Part shown: positions 30,177-38,535 of the stretch, one piece after another | How positions within the stretch are numbered: position 1 is the stretch's first letter | Layout of the letters: every line of letters begins with the position of its first letter | DNA from: Ferruginivarius sediminum | Lineage (GTDB): Bacteria; Pseudomonadota; Alphaproteobacteria; Kiloniellales; Rhodovibrionaceae | Reading direction: 5' to 3' | Assembly (NCBI RefSeq): GCF_003344765.1 | Contig: NZ_QPMH01000006.1 | Coordinates: 62,001 to 126,000, forward strand | Length of the DNA stretch: 64,000 nt | The notes under the pieces: model-generated | The model's database searches: none | What the model saw: the letters and a program-made list of their open reading frames with translations, nothing else | What the model was told of the DNA's origin: nothing | Made by a program: the position numbers and the translations under genes

Positions 30177-31457
30177 CTATCCAGCGTGACGCTCCCGCCA
30201 GGCGGCCGCAGCGGTAACAGCAACTGCGAACGCAACCAGGCCTACAGGCACGAACAATTCCACCATCAGCCCCGGCGCGACGACCAACACCGTGCCAAGT
30301 CCCAGCATCATCAAGCCCGAGACGAGCTTGAGAAGCCGGCCTTCCCGCTCAGTCAGTCTGTGCGTGCCGAGTGTTATGGCGAACCATGCGACAATGGCGG
30401 CCAGCGGGATCACGTAGATGACGTTGTAAAGCGCAAGATAGAGGTAATGCCCGGCGGGGCTGAGGTCCTGCAGCGTCAGGGCACGGGTGTAGACCATTGG
30501 AAAGCCGGCTGTGCAGAGCACGGCATAGAGGTTGGCGCCAATGGCCAGGACGGCGGTTCCCGACAGCAACAAGGGCAGATTCGCGGCCTGAACGAGCTGC
30601 CGCATGCGCGCGAACAGCTTCGGCTTGGCCGATTCCGGAATATGCAGGCTCACACCGGGCGCAAGCCGTAGGAAGTCCTTGACATTCAGAATGCCGATAG
30701 CAAGAGCCACCAAGCCCGCAACTGTGGTGATTACGGCAATTTGCCCCACGACCATGAAGAAGTTCAGCCACGCCGCCATGAACAGGAAATAGATCACACC
30801 CGAAAACAACACGAATGCGCCACCCACAATGGCCATCCGTGCATGGCTGTGAGCGTGGACAAGGAGACTTAGCAGGAACAAAAGTACGAAAAAGCTGCAC
30901 GGGTTGAAGGCATTGAGACCCGCGAGGACCAGTGTCAGCAGGGGAAGCGAATACGTCTCCAAGGAGACGGTGCCGAGCAGGGGAATTTCGGCAGTTCGTT
31001 TGGCTTGTAAGGGCGCTGCCGAGACGTCCCCCGAAAGCGCCTGCGTCGCATAACTTCTGCATTTTTCACTCAGCGCCCGTATCCTGGCCCCGGTCGTTTC
31101 CGCCCCGTCGAAGCCGACGATCGACCGCCCGCATATAAAGACCGCCGGAACGTATTGGGCCTCCTCCCCCACGGATTCCGCCATTTCAGCGAAAAGCTCG
31201 GCGTTGGCGGGGATCGCGACGACCTCGTGGCGATGTACGCGAAGCCAGGGCCATTCGGCTTCAAGTTCGGAAAGGAAGGCAGCGGCCTTGAGGCAGTGGG
31301 GACAGGTGTACGTCCAGAAGAAATAGAGGTCGACGACGACGCCACCCTGGCTGTCCGTCCCAAACCACGGCGATAGCCGCGCCTCGTCGGAGGCGGGAGC
31401 GCGCGCGGACCCCGCAGCATAGACAAGCAATAGCACAACCAGAATAGCGCGGAACAT
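30177..31457 (-). CDS. Thioredoxin-domain / CcdA-DsbD-like membrane fusion protein
   Basis: 426 aa. Signal peptide (1-20), then a periplasmic thioredoxin-like domain with CPHC active site (FFWTYTCPHCLKAAAF, about residue 52) and a cis-Pro (YVPAVFI). About eight TM helices follow (from residue 175), in which two cysteines lie in helix contexts typical of CcdA/DsbD: AFNPCSFFVLLFLL and VLCTAGFPMV. The order, soluble Trx first then membrane reductor, differs from DsbD, whose gamma domain is C-terminal. It probably carries electrons across the membrane to periplasmic thiols, e.g. for c-type cytochrome maturation. It stands alone and has an FNR-like site upstream. Confidence 0.78.
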   Translation of the reverse strand: MFRAILVVLLLVYAAGSARAPASDEARLSPWFGTDSQGGVVVDLYFFWTYTCPHCLKAAAFLSELEAEWPWLRVHRHEVVAIPANAELFAEMAESVGEEAQYVPAVFICGRSIVGFDGAETTGARIRALSEKCRSYATQALSGDVSAAPLQAKRTAEIPLLGTVSLETYSLPLLTLVLAGLNAFNPCSFFVLLFLLSLLVHAHSHARMAIVGGAFVLFSGVIYFLFMAAWLNFFMVVGQIAVITTVAGLVALAIGILNVKDFLRLAPGVSLHIPESAKPKLFARMRQLVQAANLPLLLSGTAVLAIGANLYAVLCTAGFPMVYTRALTLQDLSPAGHYLYLALYNVIYVIPLAAIVAWFAITLGTHRLTEREGRLLKLVSGLMMLGLGTVLVVAPGLMVELFVPVGLVAFAVAVTAAAAWRERHAG

Positions 31458-31597
31458 GGGTCATGTTGCCCGGCAGGGCATCACCACGCACAGGACATCA
31501 AGGTCCTCAGGCCGGGCTTCTTTCCTTGTTTTTCCAGGCTCGGGTCAAGCCTCAATCCGCCATGCCAACGATACTCTGGGGAAGAAACGACAATCGC

Positions 31598-31616
31598 GCA
31601 TTGACCGGGGTCAAGC
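31598..31616. promoter_or_regulatory. FNR/CRP-family-like site upstream of the Trx/CcdA-like gene
   Basis: GCATTGACCGGGGTCAAGC. TTGACC-GG-GGTCAA is a perfect palindrome, the strongest of the three copies in the window, and matches the TTGAC-N4-GTCAA form used by the FNR/Dnr group. Its centre is about 150 bp upstream of the start at 31457; the other neighbour (rmlA) ends here, so only the Trx/CcdA-like gene can be its target. Confidence 0.6.
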
Positions 31617-31678
31617 GCAAGACCATGCCTCGACGGCGCTTCTTGCCGCCCTCGGTCTTCATCGACCGCACAGGGCCG

Positions 31679-32551
31679 TCAGCGCCCCGCGCGGTGGATA
31701 TCCTCCAGATACGCGCCGTAACCTGATTTGGCTTGGCTGCGCGCCAGGCGGCAGAGCTGGTCGCCGTCGATATAGCCCATGCGGTAGGCGACCTCCTCCA
31801 CGCAGGCGACCTTCATGCCCTGGCGGGCCTCGATGGTCTGCACGAAGGCGCTGGCGTCCAGCATCGACGCGTGCGTGCCGGTATCCAGCCAGGCGTAACC
31901 GCGCCCCAGGCGCTCCACGTCAAGCTCGCCGCGCTCCAGGTACCAGTTGTTGAGGTCGGTAATCTCCAGTTCGCCGCGCGCCGAGGGCCGCAGGTTGCCG
32001 GCAATGTCGGACACCCGTTCGTCATAGACGTAGAAGCCGGTGACGGCCCAGTTCGACGGGGCCGGGTCGGGCTTCTCCAGCAAGCGGCGCGGCGTCCCGT
32101 CCTCGGCGAATTCGACGACGCCATAGCGTTCCGGGTCGGCCACCCAATAGGTCAGGACCGACGCCCCTGCCTCGCGCGAGGTCATGCGCCGCAGCGTTTC
32201 CGGCAGGCCGTGGCCGAAATAGATGTTGTCGCCCAGGATCAGCGAAGCCCCCTGCCCGGCCAGGAAGTCGCGGCCGATGATGAAGGCCTCGGCAATGCCG
32301 TTCGGTTCGGCCTGCGCGGCGTATTCGATACCGATGCCAAGATGGCTTCCGTCTCCCAGCAGGCGGCGGAACAGTTCCTGCTCCTCCGGCCGGGTGATCA
32401 CCAGGATCTCGCGGATGCCGGCCAGCATCAGCGTGCTCAGCGGATAGTAGACAAGCGGCTTGTCGTAGATCGGCAGAAGCTGCTTGCTGACCGCGAAGGT
32501 CGCCGGATACAGGCGCGTGCCGTTGCCGCCGGCCAGGATGATGCCTTTCAA
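31679..32551 (-). CDS. rmlA: Glucose-1-phosphate thymidylyltransferase
   Basis: 290 aa from TTG 32551, which overlaps the rmlD stop as TTGA and yields [23 protein letters not shown], the nucleotidyltransferase signature (GGxGTRL...K). Further family marks: [48 protein letters not shown] and [11 protein letters not shown]. It makes dTDP-glucose from dTTP and glucose-1-P, the first step of dTDP-L-rhamnose synthesis. Last gene of rmlC-B-D-A. Length is the usual 290. Confidence 0.95.
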   Translation of the reverse strand: MKGIILAGGNGTRLYPATFAVSKQLLPIYDKPLVYYPLSTLMLAGIREILVITRPEEQELFRRLLGDGSHLGIGIEYAAQAEPNGIAEAFIIGRDFLAGQGASLILGDNIYFGHGLPETLRRMTSREAGASVLTYWVADPERYGVVEFAEDGTPRRLLEKPDPAPSNWAVTGFYVYDERVSDIAGNLRPSARGELEITDLNNWYLERGELDVERLGRGYAWLDTGTHASMLDASAFVQTIEARQGMKVACVEEVAYRMGYIDGDQLCRLARSQAKSGYGAYLEDIHRAGR

Positions 32552-33450
32552 GTCGCGCCCCTTTCGGTTTCCAGTTCGCCAAGCTCGCCCAGCACCTCGC
32601 GCAGCGAGGCGCGCCAGTCCGGTGCCGGATAGCCGAAGGCCGCCTCGAACGCGCTTGTATCCAGCACCGAGTAGTGCGGCCGCCGGGCGCGTGTCGGGAA
32701 CTCGCTGCTGGGAATCGGCTGCACTTCCGGCACGCGCGGCCAGCCCGGCGCGGCAAGGTCGAAGATCACGCGCGCGAAGCCGTACCAGCTTACCGGGGGC
32801 TGCCCGCCGAAGTGAAAGGTGCCGGTAACGCCGTCGCGAACATGCGGCGCGGCGGCAAGAAGCGCGCGCGCCAGGTCGATGGCGGAGGTCGGACTGCCGG
32901 TCTGATCGTCGACAATGGTCAGGCGCTCCCGCTCGCGCCCCAGCCGCAGCATGCTGCGCACGAAGTTCTGGCCCCACGGCGAGAACACCCAGGCAGTACG
33001 CACGATGGCCGCCTGCGCCCCCGCCGCCCGTACGGCCTCCTCGCCCGCCAGCTTGGTCGCGCCATAGGCGTTCAGCGGCGACGGCGGGTCGTCCGGCCGC
33101 CAGGGCCGCTCGGACGTGCCGTCGAAGACATAATCGGTAGAGACGTGGATCAACGCGCAGCCCTGCCGGGCGCAGGCCCGGGCGATGTTCGCCGCGCCAT
33201 CGCGATTGACCCTGTAGGCTGCCTCGGTCTCGTCCTCGGCATCGTCGACCTTGGTATAGGCGGCGGCGTTAATGACGGTGCCGGGCGCGGCATTGGCGAT
33301 TGCGTCGGCGACGCTTCCGGCATCGGCGATATCCACCTCACCATGCCCCAGCGCCATAAGCTCCGCCCGGGAGTCGGCGGCCGCCTTCCGCAGGCCACGG
33401 CCAAGCTGGCCATCGCCGCCGAACACCAGCACGCGCCCTGGGCCGCTCAT
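32548..33450 (-). CDS. rmlD: dTDP-4-dehydrorhamnose reductase
   Basis: 300 aa from ATG 33450, overlapping the rmlB stop as ATGA. Rossmann motif [14 protein letters not shown], catalytic YGATKLAGE (YxxxK), and STDYVFDG are conserved. It reduces dTDP-4-dehydro-L-rhamnose to dTDP-L-rhamnose using NAD(P)H, the last step of the pathway. A longer frame upstream is only a shadow of rmlB. Confidence 0.95.
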   Translation of the reverse strand: MSGPGRVLVFGGDGQLGRGLRKAAADSRAELMALGHGEVDIADAGSVADAIANAAPGTVINAAAYTKVDDAEDETEAAYRVNRDGAANIARACARQGCALIHVSTDYVFDGTSERPWRPDDPPSPLNAYGATKLAGEEAVRAAGAQAAIVRTAWVFSPWGQNFVRSMLRLGRERERLTIVDDQTGSPTSAIDLARALLAAAPHVRDGVTGTFHFGGQPPVSWYGFARVIFDLAAPGWPRVPEVQPIPSSEFPTRARRPHYSVLDTSAFEAAFGYPAPDWRASLREVLGELGELETERGAT

Positions 33451-34508
33451 GCCGTCTTGCCCAGACGCTGGCCGTCGTAGCGCTCGCGCCGGATGCGACG
33501 CCACCAGGCGGCATTATCCAGGTACCACCGCACCGTCTTGCGCAGCCCGCTTTCGAACGTCTCCGCCGGCGCCCAGCCGAGTTCGCGCCGGATCTTCCCG
33601 GAATCGACGGCATAGCGCAGGTCGTGGCCCGGCCGGTCGGCGACGAATGTGATCTGCTCGCGGTACGGCCGGCCGTCGGAGCGGGGGCTTAGCTCGTCCA
33701 GGATGTCGCAGATGGCGCGGACCACCTCGATGTTCCGCCGCTCGGCCCCGCCGCCGATGTTGTAATGCTCGCCAATACGGCCCTCGGTCGCGGCCAGCAA
33801 AAGGCCGCGCGCATGGTCGTCCACGTGCAGCCAATCGCGCACGTTCTCGCCGCGCCCGTAGATTGGGAGCGCCTCGCCGTCCAGCGCCTTCGTCACCACC
33901 AGCGGGATCAGCTTTTCCGGAAACTGCCACGGGCCGTAGTTGTTGGAGCAATTGGTGATCACCACCGGCAGGCCATAGGTCTTGTGCCAGGCCCGGACCA
34001 GATGGTCGGACGCCGCCTTGCTGGCGGCATAGGGCGAGTTCGGTGCGTAGGCCGTTTCTTCGGTGAAGGCGCCCGTCACACCGAGGGAGCCGTACACCTC
34101 GTCGGTGGAGATGTGGTGGAAGCGGAAAGCCGCGCGCCGCGCGCCGTCGAGCCCCTCCCAGTAGCGGCGAACGGCGTCGAGCAGCACCTGCGTGCCGACA
34201 ACGTTGGTGCTGATAAAGTCCGCCGGCCCGTCGATGGAGCGGTCGACGTGGGTCTCGGCGGCCAGGTTCATCACCAGGTCGGGCGCGTGCCGGGCCAGCA
34301 CCTCGGCCATGCGCGGGGCGTCGGCGATATCGGCCTCGACGAAGCTGTAGCGCGGGTTGCCGGCAACCTCCGCGACCGCGTCGGGGTTCGCCGCGTAGGT
34401 CAGCTTGTCGAGGTTGATCACCGCGCTGTCGGTTTCGGCGATCAACAGGCGCACCATCGCCGAGCCGATGAAGCCCGCGCCGCCGGTGATCAGAATCCGC
34501 TTCGCCAT
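33447..34508 (-). CDS. rmlB: dTDP-glucose 4,6-dehydratase
   Basis: 353 aa extended [21 protein letters not shown] binds NAD+; [12 protein letters not shown] supplies the catalytic Thr-Asp-Glu, and [15 protein letters not shown] the YxxxK pair. It converts dTDP-glucose to dTDP-4-dehydro-6-deoxyglucose. Starts 21 bp after rmlC and overlaps rmlD. Confidence 0.96.
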   Translation of the reverse strand: MAKRILITGGAGFIGSAMVRLLIAETDSAVINLDKLTYAANPDAVAEVAGNPRYSFVEADIADAPRMAEVLARHAPDLVMNLAAETHVDRSIDGPADFISTNVVGTQVLLDAVRRYWEGLDGARRAAFRFHHISTDEVYGSLGVTGAFTEETAYAPNSPYAASKAASDHLVRAWHKTYGLPVVITNCSNNYGPWQFPEKLIPLVVTKALDGEALPIYGRGENVRDWLHVDDHARGLLLAATEGRIGEHYNIGGGAERRNIEVVRAICDILDELSPRSDGRPYREQITFVADRPGHDLRYAVDSGKIRRELGWAPAETFESGLRKTVRWYLDNAAWWRRIRRERYDGQRLGKTA

Positions 34509-34529
34509 CCGCCTGCCCGTCCAAGGTTC

Positions 34530-35087
34530 CTAGAACAACTCATCCGCCGCCGTTTCAGCGAGAGGCAGCCAGCGGCTGTCCTTCTCCGATACGGTTGCGG
34601 CCGCCGCATTTACCGGCCAGTCGATGCCCAGCGACGGGTCGTGCCACAGCACGCCGCCCTCGCAGTCCGGGGCGTAGTAGTCGGTCAGGTTGTAGTGCAC
34701 CGTCGTTTCCGGCATCAGCGTGCAGAAGCCATGCGCGAAGCCGGCCGGAACATAAAGCTGCCGCCAATCGCCGGCCTCCAGCCGCACGGCCACATGCTTG
34801 CCGAAGGTCGGCGAGTCCTGGCGCAGGTCCACGGCGACGTCGAGGATCGCCCCGGCCATCACCTGCACAAGCTTGCCCTGCGCGTGCGGCGGCTTCTGAT
34901 AATGCAGGCCGCGCACGGTGCCCCGGTCGCGCGAATACGACAGGTTGGACTGCGGGAAATCGCCGGGAAGGCCCGCATCCTCGAAGCGGCGGCGGCTGAA
35001 GCTCTCGGCCAGCGCGCCGCGGGCGTCGCCGTAGGCACGCAGGGTGATGAGCTTCACATCCGGAATGTCGAGATTTTCGATCTGCAT
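34530..35087 (-). CDS. rmlC: dTDP-4-dehydrorhamnose 3,5-epimerase
   Basis: 185 aa from ATG 35087 (MQIENLDIPDVKLITLRAYGDARG), the normal RmlC start; a GTG ten codons upstream (35117) is open too. Cupin core with NLSYSRDRGTVRGLHYQKPPHAQGKLVQV, including the catalytic His in RGLHYQ, and FAHGFCTL. Epimerises C3 and C5 of the 4-keto sugar. First gene of the rml operon, divergent from the GlmM-like gene. Confidence 0.94.
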   Translation of the reverse strand: MQIENLDIPDVKLITLRAYGDARGALAESFSRRRFEDAGLPGDFPQSNLSYSRDRGTVRGLHYQKPPHAQGKLVQVMAGAILDVAVDLRQDSPTFGKHVAVRLEAGDWRQLYVPAGFAHGFCTLMPETTVHYNLTDYYAPDCEGGVLWHDPSLGIDWPVNAAAATVSEKDSRWLPLAETAADELF

Positions 35088-35382
35088 CGCGAACACGTTT
35101 GCATGACTGGCCGACACTTACATGAGCGCGAAGACAAGTGTCGATATACCCGCCCGGCTGTCGCGCGGGTCATGCGGACTACCCCGACCGTGCCAGGCGC
35201 GCGTACCCTCTCCCCGCGCGCCCTGGTCAGGGCGCCCGGCCCTCCAACGGCGTAACCTCTCCGAAGCCGCCGCGTACCGCGATTGCATCGTTGCAATAGC
35301 AAGGGCGGCGGCGTGTCCTGTAACTGCCCTGTTTCGCGACCGGCGGGCGCGAGCGAGCAGGGCAGCGCGAGGGACGGGGAAC

Positions 35383-36756
35383 ATGGGCGGGATTTTCGGC
35401 AGGGACGGCATCCGGGGCACGGCCAATCGCGGCGCTCTCGGTGCCGGCAGCGCACTCTCCATCGCCATGGCGGCGGGCGCCGTCGTGCGCCACGGCGGCC
35501 GCCGGCAGCTTGCGGTCGTCGGCAGGGACACACGACTTTCCGGGCATATGCTGGAGCCGGCGTTAAGCGCGGGGTTCACGGCTGTCGGCCTCGACGTATT
35601 GCTGCTGGGCCAAATCCCGACGGCGGCGGTGGGCATGCTGACGGCCGAACTGGGTGCCGATCTCGGCGTGATGATCACGGCTTCGCAGAACCCCTATGCG
35701 GAAAACGGCCTGAAGCTCTTCGGCGCCGACGGCCACCTGCTCGGCGACGAGATGGAGGCGGAGATCGAGGCCGGCATCCGCGACGGCGGGCAGGAGATGG
35801 ACGTCTCCTCGGCGCAGATCGGCTGCGTGAGCAAGCTCGACGATGCTGCTCACCGTTATGTGGAGCGCGTGGCGGAAACCCTGCCCGACAGCGCCCGCCC
35901 GAACGGCCTGACGGTCGTGATCGACTGCGCCAACGGCGCCGCCTGCGAAACCGCGCCGCGCGCGCTGCGCCGGATCGGCGCGCGGGTGGTGGAGATCGCC
36001 TGCGCGCCCGATGGCTTCAACATCAACGCGAATTGCGGCGCAACCGCGCCAGGCGTCATGCAGCAGGCCGTGGTGGAACACCGGGCCGATCTCGGCATCG
36101 CCCTGGACGGCGACGGCGCCTGTCTTGCCATGGCGGACGAGACGGGCGCGCTGATCGACAGCGATCAGATCCTCGGCACGATTGCCGCTTTCCGAAAGAG
36201 GCTCGGCGTTCCGCCCGGTACCGGCGTGATCGGTACGTGGTCCAGCAATTTCGGCCTGGACGCCTACTTGAAGGGGCTGGGGCTGGACCTGCTGCGGGGA
36301 CCGGCAAGCGAACGCGGGATCCTGACCCGGATGCGCGAGGGCGCACATGTCCTGGCCGGCGAGCCGTCGGGGCACTTCGTGCTATCGGACCATGCCGCCA
36401 CGGCGGATGGCCTTGTCGCGGCGTTGCACGCCCTCTTGGCCGTCGCCGCGTCCGGACGGCCGGCCAGCGAAACCCTGCGCCCCTTCGAGCTGATCTCCCA
36501 GCGCCTCGCCAATGTCCGGGCGGAACGCGGCGTCCTTCGCTCCGCCGAGGTTCAGGCAACGATCGCCGAGGTGCGCACGCGCCTGAACGGCCACGGCCAC
36601 CTGCTTGTCCGCGCCTCGGAGAACGAGCCGGTGATCCGCGTCCTCGCCGGCGGCAACGACGACGCCCTCGTCGATGAGGCCGTGTCGACGCTGGCGAATA
36701 GCATCGCAGAAATTGCGTTGAAACAAATCCCATCAAATACAGGCATTATTATATAA
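35383..36756 (+). CDS. GlmM-like phosphohexomutase with altered active-site motifs
   Basis: 457 aa from ATG 35383 (GAGGGACGGGGAAC upstream). Overall length and layout are those of phosphoglucosamine mutase: FGRDGIRGTANRG, MITASQNPYAENGLKLF with the phosphoserine S101, GEPSGHFVLSDHAATADG, and a C-terminal RASENEPVIRV. But four motifs differ from canonical GlmM: FGTDGIRG has T to R; ASHNP has H to Q; the metal loop DGDGDR reads DGDGAC (third Asp is A246, Arg is C247); and RxSGTEP reads RASENEP. The pSer and first two Asp remain. It may be a surface-sugar mutase paralogue or an inactive one; the housekeeping glmM should be elsewhere. Confidence 0.75.
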   Translation: MGGIFGRDGIRGTANRGALGAGSALSIAMAAGAVVRHGGRRQLAVVGRDTRLSGHMLEPALSAGFTAVGLDVLLLGQIPTAAVGMLTAELGADLGVMITASQNPYAENGLKLFGADGHLLGDEMEAEIEAGIRDGGQEMDVSSAQIGCVSKLDDAAHRYVERVAETLPDSARPNGLTVVIDCANGAACETAPRALRRIGARVVEIACAPDGFNINANCGATAPGVMQQAVVEHRADLGIALDGDGACLAMADETGALIDSDQILGTIAAFRKRLGVPPGTGVIGTWSSNFGLDAYLKGLGLDLLRGPASERGILTRMREGAHVLAGEPSGHFVLSDHAATADGLVAALHALLAVAASGRPASETLRPFELISQRLANVRAERGVLRSAEVQATIAEVRTRLNGHGHLLVRASENEPVIRVLAGGNDDALVDEAVSTLANSIAEIALKQIPSNTGIII

Positions 36757-36772
36757 TTGCAGCGCATAATAA

Positions 36773-37333
36773 TTATTTTATTTCGACCACTTCCAATTTA
36801 GGCAAATCGGATACAATTTCTCTACCGATTTTCTGGCAACAATCTTTCAACTTAGAAACTGCATGCTTATTTCTCCTTTTGAATTCATAGCCGGCAATCA
36901 TTGCCGAAAGCCATAGCGGGCTACTGTATAAGGCAATTGTAGCTGCGAAAGCGAATGACGCAACCACGACAATTAAAAGAAACAATGAAAATACGAGACT
37001 AAATATCCCGAGTATCCAGAATGATGACATATAGGACGCAATCCCGGCAAATATTCCTATACAGAATCTTATTATTGTAATCATTGGGCTTGTTACCATA
37101 AAAAAATATTTGAAGAATTTAGATTTTTCAATGTGAATTGTACTAATAAAATGTTTAATATTTTCTTCATCAAAATTTATATAATCTTCGTAAAGATATA
37201 TTTTCGCAATAGAAGGCATTACACCAAGCGTTTGGGCATTAGAATGAATTTCAACTTCAGAATCATTTTTCTGAAGAGCATTTACCTCAATGTTCTCACC
37301 GAAAAGTTCCAAGGTAGCGGAAAATTTCTTCAT
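36773..37333 (-). CDS. AT-rich orphan membrane protein
   Basis: 186 aa, no family recognised. A charged N-terminal domain (residues 1-75, SATLELFGENIEVNALQKND) is followed by two to three TM helices (about 80-150: FFMVTSPMITIIRFCIGIFAG, FWILGIFSLVFSLFLLIVVV, and a weaker third) and a basic C-terminal tail with two adjacent Cys (KLKDCCQKIG). The codon use is far more AT-rich than the neighbouring genes, and the gene lies between a GlmM-like gene and an IS5 remnant, which points to lateral transfer. Convergent with the GlmM-like gene. Confidence 0.6.
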   Translation of the reverse strand: MKKFSATLELFGENIEVNALQKNDSEVEIHSNAQTLGVMPSIAKIYLYEDYINFDEENIKHFISTIHIEKSKFFKYFFMVTSPMITIIRFCIGIFAGIASYMSSFWILGIFSLVFSLFLLIVVVASFAFAATIALYSSPLWLSAMIAGYEFKRRNKHAVSKLKDCCQKIGREIVSDLPKLEVVEIK

Positions 37334-37584
37334 CTTTTTGATGCCCCCTGATATCAGCTCTTACTGGCAAATCTTTGGATACGCACAGTATCCAGTGCAA
37401 ATTGTTAACAAAAATATAACGACTGCATGCCCATAGGGTGCGGCAGCCTTTTGATGGCAAAGAAAATATTCAAATACTTTATCGTTCACTCACAATATAT
37501 TTTCCATTTTATGTATTTATTACTATGACTCTACAAATAGCTCGTTCATTATATTTCGATTTTTCGTCATATTCGCGAGAAAAG
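37334..37584. other. AT-rich spacer next to the IS remnant
   Basis: 251 bp of AT-rich DNA upstream of the orphan gene, ending at the left end of the IS element. It must contain the promoter of the orphan gene. I see no palindrome or coding sequence that I can support. Confidence 0.45.
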
Positions 37585-38507
37585 TTAGAGATTGTTTGAG
37601 AAGGGGATTCCCTCGGAAGCGCTTTCGTGATTCATACCTTGGATGTGGACACGAGAGGCGCGAGTCCGGATGGCCGCTGATCGAACGGAAGACCAAGCGG
37701 TATCCGACCGATCTCACCGACGAGGAATGGGCTCGGATCGCACCGTTGCTGCCGAAGCCAACGAAGCGGGGACGCAAGCCGAGCGTCGACCTGCGGGAGG
37801 TGGTGAACGCGATCCGCTATATGACCCGCACTGGCGGCGGCTGGCGGATGCTGCCCAAGGATTTTCCGCCCTGGCAGACGGTGTACTGATGGTTCCGGCG
37901 CTTCGTGCGGTTGATGTTGTTCCGAACGATCCACGACATTGCCCTGATGATGGACCGCGAGCGGGCGGGCCGCGAGGCCAGTCCGAGCGGCGGCGTAGTC
38001 GACAGCCAGAGCGTGAAGGCGCCCGCGCCGGGTGCGCGGCGTAGCTACGATGCAGCCAAGAAGACGGTGGGCCGCAAGCGGCTCGTGATGGTCGACACCG
38101 ACGGCCGGCTGCTGATGGTCTACCTGACCTAGGCCAACATCTCGAACAGCGCTGGCGCCCAGATGATCCTCGACGCCATCCGCAAGCGTTGACCCTGGGT
38201 CAATTGGCGCGACGCGCCGACGTCGTGTCCGCCGACGTCGCCTACGACCAGACGCAGCTCATGGACAAGGCCACCTTCCTCGACTTCGTCATCGAGGTCG
38301 TGCGCCGGATCGACCACGAGCCGGCTTCAAAGTTCTGCCCCGGCGCTGGGTGGTCAAGCGGACTTTCGGCTGGATGACCTGATGGCGGCGCCTGGTGCGC
38401 AACTACGAGCAACGCCTCGACGTCTCCGAGGCGATGATCCACGTCGCCATGGGAAGCCTCCTGCTGCGCCGGATCAGCCATTAAAACCATTCTCAAACAG
38501 ACTCTAA
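37585..38507 (+). mobile_element. IS5-family insertion sequence, degenerate
   Basis: Imperfect terminal inverted repeats: left TTAGAGATTGTTTGAGAA (37585-37602) and right, as its complement, TTAGAGTCTGTTTGAGAA (ending 38507), differing in three adjacent positions. They enclose a single transposase gene in pieces. The size, about 0.92 kb, fits IS5-family elements of the IS427-like kind. No clear target duplication is visible. It separates an AT-rich orphan gene from the type I secretion operon. Confidence 0.8.
37596..38484 (+). pseudogene. IS5-family transposase, broken
   Basis: The fragments join to a normal DDE transposase: [20 protein letters not shown], then [17 protein letters not shown], then VVDSQSVKAPAPGARR (the DSQSVK motif), then [19 protein letters not shown], then FGWMT-stop-WRRL and the end SLLLRRISH. 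Damage seen: TGA at 37887 in place of Trp, TAG at 38130, TGA at 38190 in place of Trp, TGA at 38380 in place of Arg, and two frame changes (between about 38190 and 38240, and at about 38325). It cannot make active transposase. Confidence 0.88.
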
Positions 38508-38535
38508 GGCCCAGCAAACACAAGAAGGCCACACC

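Noticed and set aside
33765..35255. Long plus-strand frame across rmlB and rmlC
   Set aside because: Antisense to two well-conserved rhamnose genes; no protein features.
36745..36773. ATTATTAT/ATAATAAT hairpin between the GlmM-like and orphan genes
   Set aside because: All A/T stem with a 13-base loop, overlapping the stop codon; too weak to call a terminator.
38188..38202. TTGACC-CTG-GGTCAA palindrome resembling the FNR-like sites
   Set aside because: The spacing is N7 rather than N6 and it lies inside the dead transposase gene.
37596..38484. TGA read as Trp (recoding) in the transposase
   Set aside because: A TAG, an Arg-to-TGA change and two frameshifts also occur, and TGA ends intact genes throughout the window, so this is decay.
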